Translations under genes and position numbers: made by a program
Shown: positions 19,698-29,078 of the stretch, in pieces
How positions within the stretch are numbered: the first letter of the stretch is position 1
Layout: every line of letters begins with the position of its first letter
Origin: Hydrogenispora ethanolica
GTDB taxonomy: Bacteria > Bacillota > UBA4882 > UBA8346
Assembly (NCBI RefSeq): GCF_004340685.1
Contig: NZ_SLUN01000015.1
Span: forward strand, 1-64,000
DNA: 64,000 nucleotides
Direction of reading: 5' to 3'
The notes under the pieces: generated by a model
Seen by the model: only the letters and a program-made list of their open reading frames with translations
Databases searched by the model: none
What the model was told of the DNA's origin: nothing

Positions 19698-20687
19698 ATG
19701 AAATCGGTATCCCACAATTGGATAGTCTTACTCATTGTACTCCTGATTATGCAAATATCGGCCAATTTCGCGGATTACCGCTTGGTTTACCAGGATGACC
19801 ATTTTTTGATGGAAGGCTTGTTTCAAGTGATTGAGACCGATCTGGACCAGGACGGAGCCAGTGAATTTGTGATGGCGGGCAAGAATTATACCGCTCACGA
19901 GCTGTTCCTCGCCTGGTTTACCTTGGGCCCGGACCATAAACCGGTTCTCCGGTGGCAGAGCCCTAATTTATTTGAAGACCGCAGCGTGATTTGGGTTGCC
20001 GCCGGGAAGTTTACCGGGAGCGAGAATCAACTGCTGGCCGTGACCGAGACCCAGTATTATCTGTTCCAATGGCAGAATGGCCAAATGGAGCTGATGCGGA
20101 AGGGGACTCACCAACTGAAGCCGCTGAACATCACCGGCGGCGATCTGGATGGGGACGGACACACCGAGCTGGTAGTGGCCAAAATCGGCCGGATCACCGC
20201 CAAACAGTATGATGGGGTTTTGCAAGTCTGGAAATTGAAAGAAAACGGCTGGGAATTGGTCAGCCAATCCGATCAAACGGTAGGCAACATCCGCAGCCTC
20301 ACGGCCGGCGATCTGAACGGGGACGGCAAGGCCGAGATCGTCATGGAGGAAGGCGTGAGGACCTCGCCTGGCACCCTCCATCTATTCGCCCTGGCGGAAA
20401 ATAAAATTACGGAGCGTTCCCGCCTGAATAAGCCGGTCAAGGGAGTCATCTACGGCTTGACAGTGACCAGCCTGTCGGGGGCTCCTCGGTTGATAACCGC
20501 TACCGACTCCGGCCGGGTCAATACCTTCGCCTGGGATTCGAACCGGAATGCGCTGGTAGCGGTCGAAAAAGAAAAACGGTTCCGCTGGAATCTGATCGAT
20601 TTGGCGGTCGGTGCCGCGGGTAGCGGCGCCGATGCCAAGCTGCTGTTAATCGCCTATCCGCAACGGTTATTAATTTTATCCGAATAA
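19698..20687 (+). CDS. Exported FG-GAP/VCBS-repeat protein
   Basis: The 329-residue product starts with a signal-type helix (NWIVLLIVLLIMQISANFA). It then carries repeats with the calcium-binding pattern DxDxDG: DLDQDGASEFV, DLDGDGHTELVV and DLNGDGKAEIVM. This suggests a beta-propeller on the outside of the membrane. The ATG at 19698 follows GTAAGGAGGGATG. The partner and substrate are unknown. It is 13 bases upstream of another exported protein gene, probably in one operon. The 287 bases before it show no clear RNA or operator. Confidence 0.7.
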   Translation: MKSVSHNWIVLLIVLLIMQISANFADYRLVYQDDHFLMEGLFQVIETDLDQDGASEFVMAGKNYTAHELFLAWFTLGPDHKPVLRWQSPNLFEDRSVIWVAAGKFTGSENQLLAVTETQYYLFQWQNGQMELMRKGTHQLKPLNITGGDLDGDGHTELVVAKIGRITAKQYDGVLQVWKLKENGWELVSQSDQTVGNIRSLTAGDLNGDGKAEIVMEEGVRTSPGTLHLFALAENKITERSRLNKPVKGVIYGLTVTSLSGAPRLITATDSGRVNTFAWDSNRNALVAVEKEKRFRWNLIDLAVGAAGSGADAKLLLIAYPQRLLILSE

Positions 20688-20700
20688 TGGGGGAAATATT

Positions 20701-21642
20701 TTGGTAGGAGTTCGAACCGGCATGGGTCTGAAGCGGTTGGCCGCGTCCCCGGGGCCAAGCGGGCGGCCAAGACCGGCCATTCCAAAGGCACCTTATCGGC
20801 TGGCAGTCTATATAATAGGTGTATTCATAGCTTTGTTTTTGGGGGTAGCCACGACAGTGAAAGCGGAGTCCGCACTGGAGCCCGGACCTGACGAGACCGT
20901 ATCCTTAAAAATCCTGACTCTCAATATCCATAGCGGGGTCAATTGGTTCGGCCAGTATGATCTGGAGAGCATTGCCCGGTATATTGAGGAGGTCCAACCG
21001 GATATCGTCGGCTTGCAAGAGGTAGCCCGGGGTTGGTCCAGTCAGAGCCGGTTCGAGGATATTCCGGGGGATCTGGCGCGCCGGCTGAAGATGGACTTTG
21101 CCTATTCCGCTTCACTAGAACGGAACAATGGCAATTTCGGCAATTTAATTTTGAGCCGTTATCCGATCGTCGGCATCTTTACGGAGCTGATGCCGGGAAA
21201 TTTGGAACGGCGCAGTTTTGGATTTGTCCAGATCATGGTTGGGGGCGTCCGGATCAATTTTTTAACCACCCATCTCGGCTTATCCGAATCGGACCGCCAG
21301 GAACAGGTGACGGCCATCTGGAATTTCATCAGTCAAGTGGATGGTCCGCTGGTGATCACCGGCGATTTTAACGGCAGTGACGGGGATGTGGCGGTGAAGG
21401 CTTTTCACGGCAGTTTCCTGGATGTTCAGGAATTGAGCGGTTTTAGGGACCGGGGCACGTTCCGGGTCAAAAACGGCAGCTTGATCCCGCGCATGGATTT
21501 CATCTTCGCCTCGCCGGAATTTATGGTGAGCAATTTTTGGATTGACGAAAACTATATCTCCGATCATCTTCCGCTGGTGGCCGAATTAAAGCTGACGGTC
21601 AGCAATCAAGACGTTGCCGGGCAGCCGGTGATGTATCAATAA
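20701..21642 (+). CDS. Exported endonuclease/exonuclease/phosphatase family protein
   Basis: The 313-residue protein has a membrane-spanning or signal segment at about residues 32-54 (RLAVYIIGVFIALFLGV). An EEP domain follows with all usual motifs: LTLNIHSG, GLQEVARG, LSRYPI, TTHLG, GDFNGSDGD and SDHLPLVAEL. EEP enzymes are metal-dependent phosphodiesterases acting on nucleic acids, lipids or inositol phosphates; the substrate cannot be told here. The start is TTG at 20701 after GGGGGAAA; the ATG at 20722 is an alternative. Confidence 0.85.
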   Translation: MVGVRTGMGLKRLAASPGPSGRPRPAIPKAPYRLAVYIIGVFIALFLGVATTVKAESALEPGPDETVSLKILTLNIHSGVNWFGQYDLESIARYIEEVQPDIVGLQEVARGWSSQSRFEDIPGDLARRLKMDFAYSASLERNNGNFGNLILSRYPIVGIFTELMPGNLERRSFGFVQIMVGGVRINFLTTHLGLSESDRQEQVTAIWNFISQVDGPLVITGDFNGSDGDVAVKAFHGSFLDVQELSGFRDRGTFRVKNGSLIPRMDFIFASPEFMVSNFWIDENYISDHLPLVAELKLTVSNQDVAGQPVMYQ

Positions 21643-21656
21643 AACCGCCGGGATGG

Positions 21657-22538
21657 TTATTTCAAAAATTTATCCGGCAGGGTTTGTTCCAGATATAATA
21701 ACGGCATGAAGAGGTCACTCAATTTTTCGAAGCGTTGCGGCGCGTTTTGCAGGTTGTACATGCCGGGATGGGCGTCGGAAAGCTCTTCCCAGCGCAGCGG
21801 CACCGAGACCGGAGCACCCGGGAAGGGCCGCACGCTGTAGACCGAGGCGATGGTTTTGCCGCGCAGATTTTGCAGGTGATCGATGTAGACCTTGCCGGCC
21901 CGGTTCGCTATCTTCCGCTCGTTGGTGGCGAGCTTGGGAAAAGCTTTGATGATCACTTCGCCGATCCGTTTCACGAAGGTACTGGTTTTTTTGTACGAAT
22001 AGCGGGATTGGATGGGCAAATAGATATGAATTCCGGTGGCGCCGGAGATTTTGGGGAAGGCCTGCAACTTCAATTCGTCGAGTAGGATTTTGACGTAGAG
22101 GGCGATCTGGACTGCGTCGCTGAAACTGGCCGGCGGCATCGGATCCAGATCAAAAATAATGTAGGTTGGATAATCCAAGGACCCGGCCCGGGACAACCAG
22201 GGATGAACCTCGATACAGCCGAGGTTGATGGACCAGATCAACGTTTCGGCGTTGTTGATCAGGGCATAGTTGATGGTCCGCTCATCCGATTCGATGGGGT
22301 GGGTTTGGACCCAGACCGGCGGGTCCGGCACGTCTTTCTGGTAAAAAAAATTGCCGGTAATCCCTTCGGGGTAGCGAACCAGCGAGACGGGCCTGTCGGT
22401 GAGGTGCGGCTTTAAAAGCGGCCAGACCGCGGCGTAATATTTCATCAGATCGGCTTTGGTGAAACCCTCTTCCGGCCAAAAGACTTTATCCAAGTTTTTG
22501 ACGGGGATATGATATTTATTGACGACCAATGTTGTCAT
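21657..22538 (-). CDS. ligD: LigD-type polymerase (primase-like) domain protein
   Basis: The 293-residue protein is a stand-alone LigD polymerase domain: it has the catalytic DLDP motif in YIIFDLDPMPP and the SGATGIHIYLP motif. In bacterial non-homologous end joining this archaeo-eukaryotic primase-type polymerase fills DNA ends, often with ribonucleotides. The gene overlaps the upstream ligase gene by 4 bases (ATGA), so the two are co-translated. In mycobacteria and pseudomonads these domains are fused. No ku gene is in the window. Confidence 0.9.
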   Translation of the reverse strand: MTTLVVNKYHIPVKNLDKVFWPEEGFTKADLMKYYAAVWPLLKPHLTDRPVSLVRYPEGITGNFFYQKDVPDPPVWVQTHPIESDERTINYALINNAETLIWSINLGCIEVHPWLSRAGSLDYPTYIIFDLDPMPPASFSDAVQIALYVKILLDELKLQAFPKISGATGIHIYLPIQSRYSYKKTSTFVKRIGEVIIKAFPKLATNERKIANRAGKVYIDHLQNLRGKTIASVYSVRPFPGAPVSVPLRWEELSDAHPGMYNLQNAPQRFEKLSDLFMPLLYLEQTLPDKFLK

Positions 22539-23485
22539 GACGATCCCTCAAATCGGCAGTCTTCCGGTTTTAATTCAGGCCGAAAGCGAATGAAGAGCGG
22601 ATGGCGGAGACTGCCGTCATCGGTCAACTCCAGGTACTCAACCTCGCAGACCACGAGCGGTTGAGTCCAACTCAGGCCCCGCGGGGCCTGGATCGGCCGG
22701 CCGAACGGACAGGCGGAGGAGCGGATGGTCCGCAGTTCCTGATGGATCGCTTCCAGCTCCTTCACGGTAAACCCGGTTCCCACCAGTCCATAGGGTTTCA
22801 GGATGTCCTCATCATACGCCCCGAGTAACAACGAGCTAAGTTCCCCCCGGCTACTCACATTTTCCACGTAACCGCAGACGATAAAGATCCCCCTGCGTTT
22901 GTGCTTGAACTTCAACCAGCTTTTGACGCGTTTCCCCGGATAATAAAGCGAGTCTTGCTGTTTGGCGATGACTCCTTCCAAGCCGAGTTCAGCGGTGGTT
23001 TGAAAGTAAGCGATACCTTTCTCCGGGATTTGACTGGTCACCATCCATTCATCCCCGGGCACCATCAGTTCCTCAAGGCGGCCGCGCCGTTCCAACAGCG
23101 GTTTTTGCATGAGAGATTGATGATTCCAATATAAAAGGTCGAATACTACATAGACGACGGGAATCTTTTGGGAGATGAGCCGGATCTGAGCCGCGTCCCG
23201 TAATTGCGCTCTTTTTTGGAGTTGGGAAAAGCTCGGCTTTTGATCGCGGATCGCGATGATTTCGCCATCGAGCACCACTCCGGGCTGGCGGATCCGCTGA
23301 TGGATCTGCCGCAATTCGGGAAAGATATGGCTGATTTCCTTGCCGTTGCGACTCTGCAAGCGGGTGGATCCTTCTAAAAAAGCAAGGCAGCGGTAGCCGT
23401 CCCACTTGATCTCGTAAAGAAAATCGGGTGAATCGAAGGGTTCCGCCAGGCTGGCCAACATGGGTTTGATAGATTGCGGCAGCAT
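22535..23485 (-). CDS. ligD: ATP-dependent DNA ligase (LigD ligase domain)
   Basis: This 316-residue protein is an ATP-dependent ligase. The adenylated lysine is K27 in YEIKWDGYR, and later motifs include DGEIIAI, YVVFDLLY, EGVIAKQ and SWLKFKH, followed by an OB domain (FIVCGYVENVSSRGELSSLLLG). It seals breaks during end joining together with the polymerase encoded immediately after it. AAAGGAAT precedes the ATG. It is divergent from groES. Confidence 0.92.
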   Translation of the reverse strand: MLPQSIKPMLASLAEPFDSPDFLYEIKWDGYRCLAFLEGSTRLQSRNGKEISHIFPELRQIHQRIRQPGVVLDGEIIAIRDQKPSFSQLQKRAQLRDAAQIRLISQKIPVVYVVFDLLYWNHQSLMQKPLLERRGRLEELMVPGDEWMVTSQIPEKGIAYFQTTAELGLEGVIAKQQDSLYYPGKRVKSWLKFKHKRRGIFIVCGYVENVSSRGELSSLLLGAYDEDILKPYGLVGTGFTVKELEAIHQELRTIRSSACPFGRPIQAPRGLSWTQPLVVCEVEYLELTDDGSLRHPLFIRFRPELKPEDCRFEGSS

Positions 23486-23635
23486 ATTCCTTTCTCCCGC
23501 TTCTAGAATGCCCGGAAAAGGATCATAGTAAAACGGAATTTCGAGTAAAATAGAATATTGCGAAGAATAAGCTGGATAAACTTCATAGATTAGCCTTGGT
23601 TGCGTTATATTGTCATATATCGGGACTAGATAATG

Positions 23636-23664
23636 TTGCCAATCTGCTTGGAGTTATATAAAAT
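23636..23664 (+). promoter_or_regulatory. Promoter of groESL (sigma-A type)
   Basis: TTGCCA (23636-23641) and TAAAAT (23659-23664) are separated by 17 bases, a good housekeeping promoter. The expected start of transcription, about 23671, lies just before the CIRCE operator, so a repressor bound there would block initiation or clearance. Confidence 0.75.
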
Positions 23665-23676
23665 CGATTTTGAGAG

Positions 23677-23703
23677 TTAGCACTCGCCAACAGAGAGTGC
23701 TAA
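23677..23703 (+). promoter_or_regulatory. CIRCE operator (HrcA binding site)
   Basis: The sequence TTAGCACTC, nine bases, GAGTGCTAA is an exact match to the CIRCE consensus. HrcA binds CIRCE and represses chaperone operons until heat shock. It lies 34 bases before groES. The hrcA gene is not in this window. Confidence 0.97.
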
Positions 23704-23737
23704 TAACAAGTTCCAACATTCTGAGAGGAGGGAAATA

Positions 23738-24025
23738 ATGAATATCAAACCTTTGGGAGAGAGAGTCGTTATTAAAGTCTTAGAGAGTGAAGAAAAGACC
23801 AAGAGCGGGATTGTCCTGCCGGATACCGCGAAGGAAAAACCGCAAATGGGTAAAGTGCTCGCGGTTGGCTCCGGGAAATTGCTGGATAACGGTCAACGCG
23901 TCGCGCTCGACGTCAAAGAAGGCGACAAGGTTCTGTTCGCCAAATACGCCGGTACCGAAGTGAAATTGGACGGCGAAGAATACATGGTATTGAAAGAGTC
24001 CGATATTCTAGCGATCGTTCAATAA
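23738..24025 (+). CDS. groES: Co-chaperonin GroES
   Basis: The 95-residue product starts [21 protein letters not shown] and has the mobile loop ([17 protein letters not shown]) that contacts GroEL. It forms the lid of the folding chamber. GAGAGGAGGG precedes the ATG. It is the first gene after the CIRCE operator and 22 bases before groEL. Confidence 0.97.
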   Translation: MNIKPLGERVVIKVLESEEKTKSGIVLPDTAKEKPQMGKVLAVGSGKLLDNGQRVALDVKEGDKVLFAKYAGTEVKLDGEEYMVLKESDILAIVQ

Positions 24026-24035
24026 TACTTATTAA

Positions 24036-25679
<1,644 letters not shown>

Positions 25680-25703
25680 GCCATTCCCCAAATCCAGCAT
25701 TCG

Positions 25704-25730
25704 AAAAACCCGGCCGAGGCCGGGTTTTTT
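25704..25730 (+). terminator. Rho-independent terminator after groEL
   Basis: CCCGGCC and GGCCGGG form a GC-rich hairpin flanked by an A-run and followed by TTTTTT, 24 bases after the groEL stop. It would end the groESL transcript. Confidence 0.9.
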
Positions 25731-25920
25731 ATTCCTTCCGACGGGATGAAATATACTTCGCAGCTCTGCTGGTTCGAAGAGAATTTCAATGAGCCTGGAT
25801 AGCCATAAGGCAATGATACCCCGAATGGGCGACGAACTCTCCGGTCCCAAAACGGTCTTTCTCGCGTCCCGGCCCGTCTCTCCCGTGACCCGGGGATGTC
25901 CGCCCGGGCGTAGCCCAAGC

Positions 25921-25960
25921 TGATCCCATGGTTCGGCAAGTTTGCCGAACCATGGGATCA
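25921..25960. repeat. Perfect 40-nt palindrome before the 21-bp array
   Basis: Arms of 19 bases, TGATCCCATGGTTCGGCAA and its exact complement, are separated by two bases. The right arm runs directly into the tandem array, and its last bases (GGGATCA) are also part of the array unit. The hairpin could form in DNA or RNA; it has no T-run, so it is not a standard terminator. Confidence 0.9.
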
Positions 25961-26164
25961 GCATTCCCGGGTAAGGGATCAGCATTCCCGGGTAAGGGAT
26001 CAGCATTCCCGGGTAAGGGATCAGCATTCCCGGGTAAGGGATCAGCATTCCCGGGTAAGGGATCAGCATTCCCGGGTAAGGGATCAGCATTCCCGGGTAA
26101 GGGATCAGCATTCCCGGGTAAGGGATCAGCATTCCCGGGTAAGGGATCAGCATTCCCGGGTAAG
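25955..26164. repeat. Tandem array, 10 copies of a 21-bp unit
   Basis: Ten virtually identical copies of GGATCAGCATTCCCGGGTAAG follow one another without spacers. Since 21 is a multiple of three and the unit has no stop in several frames, both strands show long open frames of repeated heptapeptides (GSAFPGK on plus). No ribosome binding site or flanking coding pattern supports translation. The near-perfect identity implies recent expansion or homogenisation. Confidence 0.95.
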
Positions 26165-26532
26165 GGATTAGTACGCCGGATTCCCCGGCGGGTTTCCCGG
26201 AGTTTGGGGATGGCAAGCCGGATGGCCGGCGGCAAAGGTGGGGAGAAAGCGGGAGCCAAAAACGGAACTTGGAAGGCAGGACCGTTAGCCGGGGCGAGTC
26301 CGATCTTGCGGCCGGGGATGAGCCGGAGCAGGAAAAGATGGCGCACCGGTATTTGGGGTTCACCCCGCCGCGGCGGGAGATCTTTCTTTCCAGATCTGGC
26401 AGGAAGTTGACGCCAGCCGGCGAAATGGATCGGGGCGGAAGGATGGCTCGGATCAGCCGGAGAGCGAGGCCGGGACCATGCAAAATTGCGCCTTTTTTGC
26501 GTGGAAAAGGCGGAGGAAAAAGAGGATTCATT
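26165..26532. other. Non-coding spacer after the 21-bp array
   Basis: Between the array and the acyltransferase gene I see GC-rich sequence without a convincing gene, RNA or operator. A frame continuous with the downstream gene exists but lacks conserved sequence and a ribosome binding site until 26533. Confidence 0.5.
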
Positions 26533-27357
26533 ATGGCGGAGCGAGCGAAGCATACCATCAAGGAGTTTCCTGCCAGCCGGCTGGCCACCCTGGACGTCGG
26601 CTATCTCGGATTGCGCAAGCATCATGTCAAGGCGCTGCTGGAAGTGGACGTCACCCGGGCGCGGCAGCTACTCAAGGCGTACCGGCGGCGACGAAAGACG
26701 GAATTGTCGTTCAATGCCTGGTTCGTCAAATGCGTCAGTCAGGCCGTGGCCGAGAACAGGACGGCGCACGCCATCCGCCAGGGCCGCAATAAGCTGGTGG
26801 TCTTCGAGGATGTCGACATCTCCCTGATCGTCGAGAAAGAGCTGGGCGGCGAAAAGGTACCCCTGCCGGTGGTGCTGCGGCAAGTGAACGAGAAAAGCTT
26901 CGCCGCCATTCAGGCCGAGATCAAGGCGGCCAAGGAGCAGACGGTGCAGGATACCCGGGATTACGTGCTCGGCGGGAATCCCCGCTCCCGCGCGATGCGG
27001 CTGTACCTGGCCCTGCCGCAATTCTTGCGCCTGGCGGCCTGGAAGTTCATCCTACGCCGGCCTTTTCTGGTGAAACAGCTCTCCGGCACGGTGGTAGTGA
27101 CTTCGGTCGGAATGATGGGCATCGGGGCCGGCTGGATCATCCCGGTGAGCTTTTTGCCGCTCTGTTTCGCCCTGGGAGCCGTCGTCAAAAAGCCCGGGGT
27201 CTGCCAGGACCGGGTTGAGATCCGCGAATACCTGCACCTGACGGTGCTGATGGACCATGACGTGATCGACGGCGCGCCGGCCGCGCGGTTCGTGGCCCGC
27301 CTGACGAGCCTCCTGGAAAGCGGTTACGGACTGGACATCGAAGAGCCGGTGAATTGA
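26533..27357 (+). CDS. Stand-alone 2-oxoacid dehydrogenase E2-type acyltransferase domain
   Basis: The 274-residue protein matches the catalytic domain of dihydrolipoamide acyltransferases. The CAT-type active site HDVIDG (H242, D246) lies near the C terminus, and FNAWFVKCVSQAV plus VEKELGGEKVPLPVVLRQV are typical core segments. Lipoyl and E1/E3-binding domains are missing, and no E1 or E3 gene is nearby, so a pyruvate dehydrogenase role is unlikely. A hydrophobic segment near residues 190-215 is unusual. The ATG at 26533 follows AAGAGGATT. An acyltransferase with an unknown acceptor is the cautious reading. Confidence 0.75.
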   Translation: MAERAKHTIKEFPASRLATLDVGYLGLRKHHVKALLEVDVTRARQLLKAYRRRRKTELSFNAWFVKCVSQAVAENRTAHAIRQGRNKLVVFEDVDISLIVEKELGGEKVPLPVVLRQVNEKSFAAIQAEIKAAKEQTVQDTRDYVLGGNPRSRAMRLYLALPQFLRLAAWKFILRRPFLVKQLSGTVVVTSVGMMGIGAGWIIPVSFLPLCFALGAVVKKPGVCQDRVEIREYLHLTVLMDHDVIDGAPAARFVARLTSLLESGYGLDIEEPVN

Positions 27358-27598
27358 GTCCGCCTGTGGAAGTTAATGATTCGGGGCCATGACGTTATGC
27401 CGGACTCTTTTCTGCCAAAAACTTTCCCCCCAGCCGGCAGGTTTCTCCGGGCCGGATGGATAATCTATCTTTCAATGGGAGATAACTCGGCGGTTCACTT
27501 CGGACTTACGATGAACGCGGTAGGCAAGCCATTCCAAATCATGAATCCCCGGAGCGAGAGAAACAGACGGAACGATTCCACCCACTAACCCGATCATC

Positions 27599-27724
27599 AA
27601 AAGCCATGGGATATAGTCTTTCGCACCGGAAAGCAGCTTGCAAAAAGGTTTCAAGCTGCTTTACCCCTTGCTTCCCGGAACTTTTGTTTTCAGCCGCCTT
27701 CGGCGGGTTTATCACAAGCGTTTA
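27599..27724 (+). repeat. Structured dispersed repeat, copy 1
   Basis: The head AAAAGCCATGGGATATAGTC and the tail GGGTTTATCACAAGCG match the other copies. The inner hairpin is AAAGCAGCTTG/CAAGCTGCTTT, a different but equally perfect 11-bp stem. The small stem is CTTCC/GGAA-like, and the last hairpin is GCCG-CCTT-CGGC. It ends just before AGGAGG of the M16 protease gene. The rest of the 377-base gap before it (27358-27598) shows nothing I can name. Confidence 0.85.
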
Positions 27725-27734
27725 GGAGGATACC

Positions 27735-29078
27735 ATGAAGCTGCGACTGACCTTTCGTGGAGCGGTGCTGGCGCTGCTCGCGCTGGTTCTGATGCTGTTG
27801 CCGCCGGCTTACGGAGCGGTTCCCTATGACAGTCCGCTCGCTTCCTACACCAAAACGGTCTATCCCAACGGACTGACCCTGATCGTCAAGGAAGTCCATA
27901 GCGCGCCCATCACGGCCGTGGACATCTGGGTCGGGGCCGGCGCCAAAAACGAGACGCCGGAAGAGTCGGGGATCTCCCACTTCTTCGAGCACATGCTCTT
28001 CAAGGGAACCGAACGGCGCAAGGCCGGAGAGATCGCCAAGGCCATCGAGGCGGTGGGAGGCTATCTCAATGCCGCCACTTCCCTGGATACAACCCATTAC
28101 TATGTGGTGGTACCCAGCCAATATCTCGATCTGGCGCTGGACGTGGAGGCCGACGCCATCATGAATTCGACCTTCGACCCGGCGGAGATCGACCGGGAAC
28201 GCCAGGTGATCCTGGAGGAAGGCAACCTCAAGGAGGACAATCCCCGCCAGAAACTGGGCTGGGAGGCCTACCGGGCGGTCTTCGCCGGCACGCCCTACGC
28301 CAAGGATGTGTTGGGAACCGCCGAATCGCTGGCCGGATTGACCCGGGAGAAGTTCCGGGAGTACCATCGCCGTTATTACCGGCCCAACAACATGGTGGTC
28401 GCGGTGGCCGGCGACGTGGATACCGGAGCGGTGATCCGGCGGGTGGGCCAGCTGTTCCGCGATTTCCAGCCCCAGCCGGTTCCGCCTCCCGCAAAGGTCA
28501 CCGTGCCGGTACTCCGGGAAGTGCGGGAGATCACCATCACCAAACCGGTGGAGCAGACCTATCTTTATTGCGGTTTTCCGGGGCCGGGCGGAGACAGCCG
28601 CGATCTGCCGGCGCTGGAGGTATTAGGCATAATCCTGGGCGATGGGAAGACCTCCTGGCTGTACCGCGAGCTCCGCGACGAGCGGCAACTGGTCAATGAA
28701 GTGGCGGCCGGTTATCAAAGCTATCAGGGGGTCGGGATGCTGGCGATCTACGCCCAGACCAAGCAGGGCGACCTGAAGGAGATCCGCCGCACGGTGACTG
28801 GGGTGCTCCAAAAGATCATCCGCCAGGGGGTGACTGCGGAGGAGTTGCGACGGGCCAAGGCCAAGTTCCGCAGTTACGTGGCGTACGCCAGCGAGAGCGT
28901 GGCGGATATCGCGGGAATCCTCGGCGAGGCCGAACTGGCCGGCGACGCCGGCGGCGTGGCCCGGGAGCTGGCGGCCATCGAGAAAGTAAGCGGCGCCGAT
29001 CTGCGGCGGGTGGCCCGCCGCTACCTGAATCCCGCAGGATATGTCTTCGCGGTGTTGCAACCGGAGGTGAAACCATGA
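27735..29078 (+). CDS. Exported M16-family zinc metalloprotease
   Basis: The 447-residue protein has a signal peptide (residues 1-27, ending PPAYGA) and a complete M16 inverted zinc motif HFFEH (H82, E85, H86) with the third ligand E162 in VILEEGNLKED. M16 proteases such as PqqL and processing peptidases degrade or trim peptides, and bacterial pairs act as an active plus an inactive subunit. AGGAGGATACC precedes the ATG and a structured repeat lies directly upstream. It overlaps the second M16 gene by 4 bases. Confidence 0.92.
   Translation: MKLRLTFRGAVLALLALVLMLLPPAYGAVPYDSPLASYTKTVYPNGLTLIVKEVHSAPITAVDIWVGAGAKNETPEESGISHFFEHMLFKGTERRKAGEIAKAIEAVGGYLNAATSLDTTHYYVVVPSQYLDLALDVEADAIMNSTFDPAEIDRERQVILEEGNLKEDNPRQKLGWEAYRAVFAGTPYAKDVLGTAESLAGLTREKFREYHRRYYRPNNMVVAVAGDVDTGAVIRRVGQLFRDFQPQPVPPPAKVTVPVLREVREITITKPVEQTYLYCGFPGPGGDSRDLPALEVLGIILGDGKTSWLYRELRDERQLVNEVAAGYQSYQGVGMLAIYAQTKQGDLKEIRRTVTGVLQKIIRQGVTAEELRRAKAKFRSYVAYASESVADIAGILGEAELAGDAGGVARELAAIEKVSGADLRRVARRYLNPAGYVFAVLQPEVKP

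Noticed and set aside
25955-26164. CRISPR array
   Set aside because: The units are contiguous without unique spacers and no cas genes are present; the same holds for the array at 63685-64000.
25928-26410. Possible repeat protein of GSAFPGK heptapeptides
   Set aside because: No ribosome binding site, the start lies inside the palindrome, and the flanking translation is not protein-like.
27599-27724. Known riboswitch (cyclic di-GMP, cobalamin, T-box, glycine) for the structured repeats
   Set aside because: None of the conserved cores of these classes could be found, and several near-identical copies plus an inverted one are unlike normal riboswitches.
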